From Bradyrhizobium sp. B097 (GTDB lineage: Bacteria; Pseudomonadota; Alphaproteobacteria; Rhizobiales; Xanthobacteraceae), in the NCBI RefSeq assembly GCF_038957035.1, contig NZ_CP152412.1, positions 3,344,501 to 3,408,500 on the forward strand: 64,000 nucleotides of DNA. The letters run 5' to 3'. Numbering within the stretch: position 1 is the stretch's first letter; each line of letters starts with the position of its first letter. A program made the position numbers and the translations under genes. This document shows positions 1 to 9,097 of the stretch, one piece after another. Under the pieces are notes generated by a model. That model searched no databases and had not been told where the DNA came from. It saw only the letters and a list, made by a program, of their open reading frames with translations.

Positions 1-1
1 C

Positions 2-745
2 GCCGCGCTCGGCACGCTGGCCGGCGCCCTCATCGAGGGCGGCGCGCTCGGCTGGGATAACCCGTTCGTGGTCGCAGGCTTCGCTCTGGCGGCCGTCTTC
101 TCCGCGCTGTTCGTCTGGCATGAGGCGCGCACGGCGCAGCCGATGTTGCCGCTCTCGCTGTTTAGCAACAGGATGTTTGCCTTGACCTCGCTGGTCGGCC
201 TGCTGGTGAACGTTGCGTTCTACGGGCTGATCTTCGTGCTCAGCCTCTACTTCCAGCAAGTCAACGGGCTGTCGGCGTTCGTCACCGGCCTCGCATTCGT
301 GCCGATGCTCGGCGCCGTGCTGCCCGCCAATTTGATCGCGCCGCATGTCGCCGAGCGGATCGGCGCGCCGGGGACGATCGCGCTCGGCGCCGCGATCTCG
401 GCCGCCGGATGCCTGGCGATGCTGTTCATCGGTCCCGGTACCGGCTATCTCGCGATCTGCCTGCAACTGCTGGCGATCAGCGGCGGCCTCGGCCTGCTGG
501 TGCCGCCGCTGACATCGGCGCTGCTCGGCAGTGCCGAGCCGCAGCACGCCGGGATCGCGACCGGGGTGCTGAACGCGACCCGGCAGACCGGCAGCGTGCT
601 GGGTGTCGCGTTGTTCGGCTCGATGGTCGGCCGGTCCGCGGCCTTCATCGCGGGCCTGCATGCGGCACTCGTGATCTCCGCGGGCGTATTGCTTGCCGCC
701 GCCGCGCTGATCTGGATCGGCGCATCATCACAAGCGCGGCAATGA
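2..745 (+). CDS. MFS drug/proton exporter, DHA2 type (C-terminal part)
   Basis: The reading frame is open from the window edge, so only the C-terminal ~247 residues of a 14-TM major facilitator are present. The segment has alternating hydrophobic helices and the polar loops usual for EmrB/QacA-type exporters, including an AGIATGVLNATRQTGSVLGV stretch that resembles the late motif of DHA2 proteins. It would export a drug-like substrate in exchange for protons at the inner membrane. The substrate cannot be inferred. It ends 79 bases before the S9 peptidase gene. The GTG at 68 is internal and not the true start. Confidence 0.8.
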   Translation, partial: AALGTLAGALIEGGALGWDNPFVVAGFALAAVFSALFVWHEARTAQPMLPLSLFSNRMFALTSLVGLLVNVAFYGLIFVLSLYFQQVNGLSAFVTGLAFVPMLGAVLPANLIAPHVAERIGAPGTIALGAAISAAGCLAMLFIGPGTGYLAICLQLLAISGGLGLLVPPLTSALLGSAEPQHAGIATGVLNATRQTGSVLGVALFGSMVGRSAAFIAGLHAALVISAGVLLAAAALIWIGASSQARQ

Positions 746-823
746 GCGAGGCGGTCGTTGCGCGGTCGCGGGGCGGCATCTAACTTTGCGCGATCGGGGA
801 CTGTCGCCGAGGGGGCTGATCAG

Positions 824-2831
824 ATGCCTGCGCCAATCGACCGTCGTCTGTTGCTGCGCCGCGCCGCGATGCTCGGCGCCTCGCTGCCATTTGCCAACCT
901 GATCGGTCCGGCCCGCGGCGAGGCGCCCGGCCTGATCGCGCGCAGGGTGTTCTTCGACAATCCCGATTACATCAATGTCCGTCTCAGCCCGGACGGGACG
1001 CAGCTGTCCTATGTCGCGCCGCTCGACGGTGTGAACAACCTCTGGGTCACCCCGCTGTCCGATCTCAAGGCGGCGCGGCCGGTGACCCGCGTCACCGATC
1101 GCAACATCTCGGGCGGCTATCGCTGGGCGCATACCAACCGCCATGTGGTGTTCTTCCGCGAGCGCGACGGCGATGAAAACTGGCGTGCCGCCAGCGTCGA
1201 CGTCACCGACGGGAAGATTGTGCCGTTGACGCCGGAGACCGGCGTCAAAGCCTTCCTGCAGGAGTCCGACCGCAAATTCCCCGAGGAGATGCTGCTGCGG
1301 CACAACCAGCGCGACAAGCGCTACTTCGACATGTACCGCGTCAACATCGTGACCGGCGCCAGCGAACTCGTCTACGAGAACCACGACTATATCGCGCTGA
1401 TCACCGACAGCACATTCCAGCTCCGCCTGGCGTCGCGCCTGATCGCCGACGGCTCCGCCGAAATGTTCGAGCGCGGTCCGGACGGCAACTGGGGCGCCGT
1501 TCATGACGGTGCCGATCGCCGAGACCGATACGACCCAGCTGCTGGATTTCAGCGCTGACGGCAAGACGCTGTACCTGATCGACTCGCGCGGCCGCGACAA
1601 GGCGGCGTTGTTCGCCCTCGACATGGCGACGCGCCAGACCACGCTGCTTGCCGCCGATGATGATGCCGACATCGTGCGGGCGATCTTCGACGAGAATCGC
1701 CGGCCATTGGCGGCGCTGGCGATCACAGACCGGATGCGCTGGCACGCCGTCGATCAAAGCGTCGCCAACGACCTCGCCGATCTCAGCCGCTATGGCGCCG
1801 GCGACATCAGCTTTGTCAGCAACAGCGACGATCTTCGGCTCGGAACGGTCCATTTCGAACGCGACACCGAGAGCGGTGAATACGCGCTGCTCGACCGCAA
1901 GACGCGCGAGGTGCGCAAGCTCTACACCCAGCACCGTGCGCTCGACGGTCTCGCGTTGCGCAAGCTCGAGCCGGTCGTGATCCCCTCTCGCGATGGCCTG
2001 CGTCTCAACTGCTACCTGACCCGGCCGGCCGAGGCCGCAGCCGGCACGGTGCCGCTGGTGCTGGTGATCCATGGCGGGCCGTATTACCGCGACACCTGGG
2101 GGTTCAGCCCGGTCCATCAATGGCTCGCCAACCGGGGCTATGCGGTGCTTGCCGTCAACTATCGCGGCTCGACCGGCTTCGGCAAAGCCTTCATCACCGC
2201 CGCCGACCACGAATGGGGCGGCAAGATGCATGACGACCTGATCGATGCGGTCGATTGGGCGATCGCGCAAGGCATCGCCGATCCGGAGCGCGTCGGCTTC
2301 TTCGGCGGCAGCTATGGCGGCTATTCGGCGCTGGTCGCCGCGACCAAGACGCCGGATGTCTTCGCCTGCATCGTCGATCTGTTCGGCATCTCCAATCTCG
2401 TCACCTTCATGGCGACGATCCCGCCCTATTGGGGCCCGTGGATCAGCGTCTGGAAAAACCGGCTCGGCGATCCCGGCACCGAGACCGGTCGCGCGTTCCT
2501 GGTCGAACGTTCGCCGCTCACCCACATCGACCGTGCCGTGAAGCCGATCCTGATCGCGCAGGGCATGCGTGACGTAAGGGTTGTGGCGGCCGAGTCCGAG
2601 CAGATGGTCAATGCGCTCAAGCAGCGTGGCGTGCCCGTGACCTACATCACATTCGCCGACGAGGGGCACGGCTTTGTGCGGCCGGAAAATCGGCTTGCCT
2701 TCTACGGCGTCACCGAAGCGTTCCTCGCCAAGCACCTCGGCGGTGGTTGCCAGCCGATCGGAAACGATTTCGCCGGCTCGTCGCTCAAGGTCGAGACCGG
2801 GGCTGAACTGGTACCCGGACTGCGCGGTTAG
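824..2831 (+). pseudogene. S9 family prolyl oligopeptidase-like hydrolase, frameshifted
   Basis: Two overlapping frames make one S9 peptidase. The first (ATG 824, after a GAGGGGG ribosome site) carries an arginine-rich leader with RR, resembling a Tat or secretory signal, and a beta-propeller part. It leaves frame near 1490-1502 and stops at 1558. The second frame, open from before 1503, continues the propeller and carries the alpha/beta-hydrolase domain: nucleophile in GGSYGGYSA (Ser codon 2310), Asp codon 2571 in GMRDVRVV, and His codon 2667 in DEGHGF. The triad is complete, so one extra base in the GGGGCGCCG run explains the break. It could be a recent pseudogene or a sequencing error. If intact it would be an exported serine peptidase acting on short peptides. 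Confidence 0.75.
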
Positions 2832-2966
2832 GGCCAATTACATCGGCAGATTGCGATTTTCGCTGGTTGTCTCGCGTGCATTCAAGGCTTTTTCACCATG
2901 CGTGAAGCCATGCTGCGGTGCGGTTACCGTTCGTACACGAATGCGCTTGTTCTTATAGGTCCATAA

Positions 2967-5381
2967 ATGGGGCCTATAATGTATCGCGTTCTAACCTGTC
3001 TCACCTTGGAACATGACTGGCGGTTGGTCGTCCTCGGTGGCGTGATCTGCCTGCTCGCCAGCGCCGTCGCGATCAGCCTGTTTCACCGCGCTCGCGCCGC
3101 AGAAGGCCGAGCCCGCGAGATCTGGATCGGTCTCGATGCGGCGGTCGGCGGTTGCGGCATCTGGGCCACCCATTTCGTCGCCATGCTGGCGTACGATCCC
3201 GGCGTCGAGGCCGGATACAACATTCCGATCACGCTGCTGTCGCTGGTGCTCGCGGTTGCGATCCTGGCCGTCGGCCTGGCGGTCGCAACGCTCAACGAAC
3301 GCTGGCAGACGGTCGCCGCCGGTGGCGCGATCGTCGGCGTCGGTGTCGCGGCGATGCATTACACCGGCATGCTGGGGCTGGAACTGCCCGCGCGCATCGT
3401 CTGGTCGCCCGGCATCGTCATCGCATCGATCGTATTCGGAAGCCTGTTTGGCGCGCTTGCGCTGGTCGTCGCCACGCGCGGCGAACGCCTTGGCAACACA
3501 GCGGCTGCGACCGGTCTTCTGACGGTTGCGATCGTCTCGCATCATTTCACCGGGATGGGTGCGGTGACGCTGGTCCCGGATCCGACGATCGTTCCCGACG
3601 GACTTTCGGTCTCGCCACGCGTGCTGTCGTTCATGACCGCGGTGGCTGCCTTCGCGATCCTCGGCCTCTCGCTGATCGCCTCGATCCTCGATCGTCGCGC
3701 GAAGACCGAGCTTCACAAGCAGAAGATGGTGCTGGATACCGCGCTCGAGAACATGTCGCAGGGACTGTGCATGTTCGATGCCGATGGCCGCATCATGCTG
3801 TTCAACGAGCGCTACAGCGAGATGATGGGGCGCAATCGCGTGCCGCTGCAGGGACGCCTCTTGATCGACGTTCTGCAGGACCTGCATTGCATCGGCGAGT
3901 GGGACGGCGATCCCGAGGAATTCTGCAATGCGCTCCTCGCCGAGGCCAGGGCCGGCCACAGCGCGACGCGGATCGTCAGCCGCAACGAGCGCGCGATTCG
4001 TGTCGTCGATCAGCCGATGAAGGGTGGCGGCTGGGTCGCGACCTTCGAGGACATCACCGAATGGCAGCAGGCCCAGGAACAGATTTCACACATGGCGCGG
4101 CATGACGCGCTGACCAATCTGCCGAACCGGACGCTGTTCCGTGAGCAGCTCGAGAAGGCTTCGAGACTGGCCAAGCGCTCCGACCAGCTGGCGGTGCTCT
4201 GCCTCGATCTCGATCATTTCAAGGAGATCAACGACACACTCGGACATCCGATCGGCGACGCGCTGCTGCGCGAGGTCGCGCGCCGGCTGGGCGAATGCGT
4301 GACCGAGCACGACACCGTGGCGCGGCTCGGCGGCGATGAATTCGCCATCGTGCAGTTCTGCAGCAACTGCGAGCCGTCGGTGGTGTCGTCGTTGGCAAGC
4401 GCGGTGGTCGAACGGATCGCCGCACCCTATGAGGTCGGGGGCCATCAGCTCGTGATCGGCGTCAGCATCGGCATCTCGCTCGCGCCCGAGGACGGCAAGG
4501 ATCCCGACGAGCTGCTGCAAAAGGCCGATCTGGCGCTGTACCGCGCCAAGGCCGACGGCCGCGGCACCTATCGGTTCTTCGAGACCGGGATGGATGCGCG
4601 TGCGCAGGCGCGCCGCCTGCTCGAGCGCGACCTGCGGCTCGCGCTCCAGCGCGATGAGTTCGAGGTCTATTATCAGCCGATCCGCGATGTCGTGGGCGAT
4701 CGGGTCGTCGCCTTCGAGGCGCTGGTGCGCTGGAATCATTCGCTGCGCGGACTGATCGCGCCGAACAATTTCATTCCGGTCGCCGAAGAAACCGGGCTGA
4801 TCGTGCCGCTGGGCGAGATCGTGCTGCGCAAGGCTTGCGCCGAGGCGGTGAGATGGCCTGCGGACATCGCGGTCGCCGTTAACCTGTCCCCGGTGCAGTT
4901 CAAGAACCCGAATCTGGTGCCGTCGGTGAAGGCGGCGCTGGAGGCGTCGGGCCTGTCGGCGGATCGGCTCGAGCTCGAGATCACCGAATCGGTGCTGCTG
5001 CAGAACAGCGAGGCGACGCTCGCGGTGCTGCACGAGCTGCGTGGTTTCGGCGTCCGGATCTCGCTGGACGATTTCGGCACCGGCTATTCCTCGCTGAGCT
5101 ATCTGCGCAGCTTCCCGTTCGACAAGATCAAGATCGACCGTTCGTTCGTGACCGACCTTGCGACGCGCGAGGACTCGATGGCGATCGTGCGTGCCGTCAC
5201 CGGTCTCGGCAAGAGTCTCGGCATCGTCACCACCGCCGAGGGGGTCGAGACCGATACCCAGTTCGACCTGCTGCGTCGGGAAGGCTGCACGCAGGCGCAG
5301 GGCTATCTGTTCAGCCCGCCGCGGCCGGCGGCTGACGTCGCCAAGATGCTGCGCCGGGTACCGGAACGGTCGGTCGCCTAG
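2967..5381 (+). CDS. MHYT-PAS-GGDEF-EAL cyclic-di-GMP enzyme
   Basis: An 804-residue membrane protein. Residues ~10-240 form the seven-helix MHYT sensor, with the repeated signatures WATHFVAM (~66), MHYTGM (~130) and HHFTGMGA (~192), thought to bind copper and sense a gas or redox signal. A PAS domain follows (~255-370). The GGDEF domain has an intact active site at 455-459 and the EAL domain an intact motif at 584-586. Both diguanylate cyclase and phosphodiesterase chemistry are therefore possible. The DDFGTGYSSLSYLRSFPFD stretch of EAL proteins is also present. ATG 2967 and ATG 2979 are both possible starts. It lies 13 kb from the flagellar genes, so a role in motility switching is plausible but not shown. 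Confidence 0.93.
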   Translation: MGPIMYRVLTCLTLEHDWRLVVLGGVICLLASAVAISLFHRARAAEGRAREIWIGLDAAVGGCGIWATHFVAMLAYDPGVEAGYNIPITLLSLVLAVAILAVGLAVATLNERWQTVAAGGAIVGVGVAAMHYTGMLGLELPARIVWSPGIVIASIVFGSLFGALALVVATRGERLGNTAAATGLLTVAIVSHHFTGMGAVTLVPDPTIVPDGLSVSPRVLSFMTAVAAFAILGLSLIASILDRRAKTELHKQKMVLDTALENMSQGLCMFDADGRIMLFNERYSEMMGRNRVPLQGRLLIDVLQDLHCIGEWDGDPEEFCNALLAEARAGHSATRIVSRNERAIRVVDQPMKGGGWVATFEDITEWQQAQEQISHMARHDALTNLPNRTLFREQLEKASRLAKRSDQLAVLCLDLDHFKEINDTLGHPIGDALLREVARRLGECVTEHDTVARLGGDEFAIVQFCSNCEPSVVSSLASAVVERIAAPYEVGGHQLVIGVSIGISLAPEDGKDPDELLQKADLALYRAKADGRGTYRFFETGMDARAQARRLLERDLRLALQRDEFEVYYQPIRDVVGDRVVAFEALVRWNHSLRGLIAPNNFIPVAEETGLIVPLGEIVLRKACAEAVRWPADIAVAVNLSPVQFKNPNLVPSVKAALEASGLSADRLELEITESVLLQNSEATLAVLHELRGFGVRISLDDFGTGYSSLSYLRSFPFDKIKIDRSFVTDLATREDSMAIVRAVTGLGKSLGIVTTAEGVETDTQFDLLRREGCTQAQGYLFSPPRPAADVAKMLRRVPERSVA

Positions 5382-5812
5382 TTCCTGCGCTGGGCAAAAT
5401 AGGCGCCGCAAAACGCCATCACGGCGCCGAGGCACAGCGCGGCGAGACCGGCGAGCACGGCGGAAATGGTCGAGACCGTGCTCGGCGCCGCCGCGGCCTG
5501 GCCGGCGCCGGCCAGCATCAGCACGCCGACGACGATCAGGAACTGGCGCATCCGCTGCGGAATCTGGCCGGCCACCGCGCTGTGCATCAGATTGGCGGTG
5601 AAGTAGCCGCCCGAAAACCCGACGCTCGCGATCAGCCACCAGGCGATCGCCGCGCCTGCCGGCATGAACTCGTGGGTATCCGAGCGCCAAAGGCCGCCGA
5701 GATCGAGCCCATACCGCGCGCCGAGCATGTGCACGGCAAGCGCCAGCAGCACGCCGGATATCATCGCGCCGCCGAGGATGAGGTAACGCGGAAAATAGGT
5801 CGTCTCGGGCAT
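5378..5812 (-). CDS. Small four-helix membrane protein of unknown function
   Basis: The 144-residue product starting MPETTYFPRYLI has about four hydrophobic segments (LILGGAMISGVLLALAVHML, AAIAWWLIASVGFSGGYF, FLIVVGVLMLAGAG, ISAVLAGLAALCLGAVMAFC). I do not recognise the family. The reading frame continues upstream to 5956, but the N-terminal extension is arginine-rich and unlike a natural leader, so I place the start at 5812. Its stop overlaps the stop of the convergent MHYT protein by two bases. Its start faces the divergent gene beginning at or after 5833, leaving almost no room for two promoters. Confidence 0.6.
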   Translation of the reverse strand: MPETTYFPRYLILGGAMISGVLLALAVHMLGARYGLDLGGLWRSDTHEFMPAGAAIAWWLIASVGFSGGYFTANLMHSAVAGQIPQRMRQFLIVVGVLMLAGAGQAAAAPSTVSTISAVLAGLAALCLGAVMAFCGAYFAQRRN

Positions 5813-5832
5813 GGCTCGCTTGTAGGATAAGC

Positions 5833-6504
5833 GTGACATCCCATGCAAGCGCGCGGATGTGTCTGAACAGGTGGAACGGCGGATTGCCAACAACGTTGCA
5901 GGACCGGCTGGAGGCAGGCGAGGGCACGCCGGTGCGCTATGCCTACAAGGCCTCATTGATCGGCTCGGCGCACCAGTTCGAGCTGACCGACGACGGGTTG
6001 TCGTGGCAGATCGCCGGCAGGTCGGGCGTGTGGGATTACGCCGACATCTCCGCCGTCAAACTGTCCTACCGTCCAGTCTCGATGCAGCAGCAGCGGTTTC
6101 GCGCCGACATCGACAATGCCAAAGGCGGGCGGATCGCGATCCTGTCGACCACCTGGCAGACCGCGACGCTCGTCGCACCGCAAGGACATCTCTACCGCGA
6201 CTTCATCGTTGAGCTGCATCGCCGGATGCAGGCGGCGGGCAGCACGGCCAGGCTCGTCGGAGGCCTCGGGCCGAAGACATATACCGCGGCGCTGGCGCTG
6301 CTGGCATGCCTTGCGGTGGCAATGACCGGATTGCTGGTGATGGCGCTGCTGGCTGCGAACTGGATGGGCGCGCTGTTCCTGGTCGGCTTTGCCGCGCTGT
6401 TTACCTGGCAGGTCGGCGGCTTCGTCACCCGCAACCGCCCGCGGCGCTACCGCTTCGATCAATTGCCTGATGGGCTGTTGCCGAAGCCGGCTCGCAATCA
6501 GTGA
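5833..6504 (+). CDS. Hypothetical membrane-anchored protein
   Basis: Up to 223 residues from a GTG at 5833. The start is uncertain and translation may begin nearer residue 30. The N-terminal ~120 residues look like a soluble beta-rich domain (HQFELTDDGLSWQIAGRSG, then a YADISAVKLSYRP stretch) resembling a PH-like fold. Two transmembrane helices follow at ~150-195 and a basic C-terminal tail. No enzyme motif is visible and I cannot name a function. Confidence 0.6.
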   Translation: MTSHASARMCLNRWNGGLPTTLQDRLEAGEGTPVRYAYKASLIGSAHQFELTDDGLSWQIAGRSGVWDYADISAVKLSYRPVSMQQQRFRADIDNAKGGRIAILSTTWQTATLVAPQGHLYRDFIVELHRRMQAAGSTARLVGGLGPKTYTAALALLACLAVAMTGLLVMALLAANWMGALFLVGFAALFTWQVGGFVTRNRPRRYRFDQLPDGLLPKPARNQ

Positions 6505-6593
6505 GGCGGCCGCTCGTGCGACCGGACTGTAAGCGGGCTGTAAGCAACGCGCTGTAAACTCGGCAACCGATTTGCTTCAAGCTGGAGTGTCAG

Positions 6594-6950
6594 ATGACAA
6601 TCCGGACCCCCATTTTGGCTCTATGCCTTGTGCTCCTGAGCATCTCCCCGGCTCTTTCCAAGGGCAGCGTAGGCAACAAGCATGATCCGCTTGATCACAG
6701 TCACGTCGACAATCTGCCGCCCGACGTGCGGCAATACGTTGCCGGAATTTGCAAGGGAACGCCGGTCGCGCAGCACGACTTTGCGACGTACTCACCGCAA
6801 GAAAAGCGCTGGCGGATCAACCTGGAATATCTGCAATGCGGCGTGATCGGGGAATATCGCAGAGGCAACCAATGCCTGGATGTGGATTTCGTCTCCGAAG
6901 GCGCGCATTTTCGTCTCGTGAGAAAGACGTATGCGGCCTGTGGCTTTTGA
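6594..6950 (+). CDS. Small secreted protein, unknown function
   Basis: A 118-residue protein with a clear Sec signal peptide (hydrophobic ILALCLVLLSISPALS, cleavage after ~22). The mature part has four cysteines (GICKG, LQCGV, QCLDV, AACGF), which suggests two disulfides and a periplasmic location. I do not recognise the family. The ATG at 6594 gives the complete signal sequence. The downstream neighbour at 7061-8404 is on the other strand. Confidence 0.6.
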   Translation: MTIRTPILALCLVLLSISPALSKGSVGNKHDPLDHSHVDNLPPDVRQYVAGICKGTPVAQHDFATYSPQEKRWRINLEYLQCGVIGEYRRGNQCLDVDFVSEGAHFRLVRKTYAACGF

Positions 6951-7060
6951 TGCTCTGGCGTTCCGATCAACGAGAATAGGCCGCTGCGAGTGCAGCGATC
7001 GCGAGTGCCACCTGTATTCGCTTCTGGACTGCTGCGCCGCTTCGGAGTGAGCGTGCGCTG

Positions 7061-8404
7061 TCATTCCGTCGAATCAAAATCCTCCTCGGTCGCGCTCAGC
7101 ATTCCCGCCAAGGTCCGCAGGCCGAGGTCGAGTTGCTCCATCGGCGGGGCGGCAAGCGCGAGCCGCACCGCATTGGGCGCGTGTCCCGGCGTGGCGGCGA
7201 AGGTGGTCGACGGCGTCAGCGCGATGTCGCGGCGTGCCGCGGCCGCGACCAGGGTTTGCGAGCGCCAGTGCGGCGGCAAGGTCAGCCACAGATGATAGGA
7301 TTTTGGGTTGGTCTGGATCTCGAAATCGGCCAGATGCTTGGCAGCGATCTGCTGGCGGCGGCCGGCGTCGATGCGCTTCAGCCGTGACAGTTCGGCGGCA
7401 GTGCCGTCGGCCATCAGCCGCTGCCCGGCGGCGAAGGCATAGCCCGACGCGGTCCAGCCGCCCGAGCGCACCGCGGCCATGATGCTTTCGCGGAGCCGCG
7501 GCGGCGGGACGATGAAGCCGAGCGCGAGGCCGGGCGCGACCTTCTTCGACAAACTGTCGAGCACGATGCAGCTGTCCGGCGCGAGCGCGGCCAGCGGCAC
7601 CTCATCGTCGAGGAATCCGTAGACGCCATCCTCGATGACGACGAGGCCGAGCTTCTCCACCACGCGCAACAGCTCGGCGCGGCGCTCGGCCGGCATCGTG
7701 ATGCTGAGCGGGTTCTGGATCGTGGGCTGGATATAGATCGCGGACAGATGCGCCTCGCGGTGCGCCTTCTGCACCGCGTCGGGGCGCACGCCGTGCTCGT
7801 CCATCGCCAGCGGCACCAGCGCGATGCCGAGCCGTGCGGCAATGCCCTTCACGAACGGATAGGTCAGCGCCTCGACGCCGCAGCGTCCGCCGGGCGGCAC
7901 GACCGCGGCGAGCGCGGAGGCGATGCATTGCCGGCCATTGGCGGTGAACACGATCTGGTCCGGATTCGGCGCCCAGCTCTTGCGCGCCAGGAATTCCGCG
8001 GAGATCGTGCGCGCCGCCCGCGTGCCGAAACTGGTCGCCGGCCGCAGCGCGCCCTCGAGCACCTCGGGCCGCTCCAGCCCTTCGAGACTCTTGGCGATCA
8101 TCGTCGCCTGATGCGGCAGCAGCGGATAGTTGAATTCGAGATCGATGCGGGCGCCGCGCGGCTCGGTCGGAGCGGCGATGCCGCGGCGCGCCTCGCCGGA
8201 CACGAAGGTGCCGCGGCCGACTTCACCGACCACCAGTCCGCGCCGCAACAGCTCGGTGTAGACCCGGCTCGCAGTCGAGACCGCGATGTTGCGGTCATAG
8301 GCGAAATGGCGCTGCGGCGGCAGACGGTCGCCCGCCTTCAGCGCGCCGCTGGCGATCTCGGCGGCCACCGCATCCGCCAGCTTCAGATATTCGAACCTCG
8401 ACAT
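7061..8404 (-). CDS. MocR-type regulator (GntR HTH fused to PLP aminotransferase fold)
   Basis: A 447-residue protein starting MSRFEYLKLADAVAAEI. The N-terminal winged helix (~1-75) has the GntR signature with IAVSTASRVYTELLRRGLV. After a linker comes a fold-type I aminotransferase domain. VLDSLSKKVAPGLALGF (~270) holds the lysine that would form the internal aldimine with PLP, and Asp and Tyr cofactor contacts are in VVIEDGVYGF. MocR proteins usually control vitamin B6 or amino-acid genes and respond to PLP or an amine. I chose ATG 8404 because the 17 residues upstream are not regulator-like. Two inverted repeats lie directly upstream and suggest autoregulation. Confidence 0.9.
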   Translation of the reverse strand: MSRFEYLKLADAVAAEIASGALKAGDRLPPQRHFAYDRNIAVSTASRVYTELLRRGLVVGEVGRGTFVSGEARRGIAAPTEPRGARIDLEFNYPLLPHQATMIAKSLEGLERPEVLEGALRPATSFGTRAARTISAEFLARKSWAPNPDQIVFTANGRQCIASALAAVVPPGGRCGVEALTYPFVKGIAARLGIALVPLAMDEHGVRPDAVQKAHREAHLSAIYIQPTIQNPLSITMPAERRAELLRVVEKLGLVVIEDGVYGFLDDEVPLAALAPDSCIVLDSLSKKVAPGLALGFIVPPPRLRESIMAAVRSGGWTASGYAFAAGQRLMADGTAAELSRLKRIDAGRRQQIAAKHLADFEIQTNPKSYHLWLTLPPHWRSQTLVAAAARRDIALTPSTTFAATPGHAPNAVRLALAAPPMEQLDLGLRTLAGMLSATEEDFDSTE

Positions 8405-8405
8405 T

Positions 8406-8442
8406 ATTGCACCGAGAGCAATGTTTTGCTTGCTCCGAGCAA
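8406..8442. promoter_or_regulatory. Tandem inverted repeats, probable MocR operator
   Basis: Two dyads lie just upstream of the MocR start: ATTGC-N7-GCAAT at 8406-8422 and TTGCT-N7-AGCAA at 8426-8442. Their centres are 20 bases apart, so they lie on nearly the same helix face. A further half-copy, ATTGCACCGAG, recurs at 8477-8487. Paired sites this close to the start codon fit autorepression or control of the divergent DUF1127 gene. Binding is inferred only. Confidence 0.5.
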
Positions 8443-8585
8443 TGTACCGGATCATTTAAGAGGGAACAAGCCCATGATTGCACCGAGGAGCGCGCAGGCG
8501 ATCCGAGGTTACGACGGCGCAGGTGTCGAAACGGCATTTGCGTCAACGGCATAGCTTTGCCGTTTGGGCATCGAAGGAGATGACA

Positions 8586-8822
8586 ATGACGACGATATAC
8601 TCAGCTGCGGCATCGCCCGCACGGTCCAGCATGATGGGCGGATTGCTCCGATTGCTCCGAGAGTGGGGCGATGCACTCGCGACCTATTGGGTGCGCCGGG
8701 AGGCGATCAAGACGCTGCGCCAGCTCGATGACCGGACGCTGCGCGATATCGGAATCTCGCGCTGCCAGATCGAACCCGCCGTCGCCGGCGACCTCGATAT
8801 CGAGCTGGTGCGGATCCGCTGA
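8586..8822 (+). CDS. DUF1127 (YjiS-like) small protein
   Basis: A 78-residue protein whose C-terminal half carries the DUF1127 signature: REAIKTLRQLDDRTLRDIGI. This arginine-rich motif is widespread in alphaproteobacteria, where some members bind RNA or affect phosphate and carbon metabolism. The start at ATG 8586 is preferred over ATG 8580 because the AAGGAG site at 8574-8579 then has proper spacing. It is divergent from the MocR gene. Confidence 0.8.
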   Translation: MTTIYSAAASPARSSMMGGLLRLLREWGDALATYWVRREAIKTLRQLDDRTLRDIGISRCQIEPAVAGDLDIELVRIR

Positions 8823-9053
8823 ACAGAAGTGTGGTGCGACGGCTTCGCGTGATCGGAGCGGTCGCATCGCAGACGGCCGCGATGGCTCGCTGCGCGGCTT
8901 CAACCAACCAGTGCTTGAGCGTGGCGAAGAACTGTTCAGGCTGGATCGCGTCGGGACACTTGGTGCCGGTTGCAGAATTCACCGAAACTACACCAAAGAA
9001 GCGGAACACCCCCGGTTTGTCGCCGCCGTCGCTCCAAGGTTGTGGCGCTCTAT

Positions 9054-9080
9054 GCTAGCGTATTGGTTGCGTACGCTAGC
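9054..9080. promoter_or_regulatory. Perfect 9-bp inverted repeat upstream of the GGDEF-EAL gene
   Basis: GCTAGCGTA (9054-9062) and TACGCTAGC (9072-9080) are exact reverse complements with a 9-base spacer. The dyad ends 17 bases before the ATG at 9098, where it could be an operator or a 5' UTR hairpin controlling translation. There is no T-run, so it is not a terminator. Confidence 0.5.
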
Positions 9081-9097
9081 GTTGTAGTTGGGGACCG

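Noticed and set aside
4086..5927. 613-codon minus-strand frame opposite the MHYT-GGDEF-EAL gene
   Set aside because: Antisense shadow of a well-conserved enzyme. No recognisable protein features.
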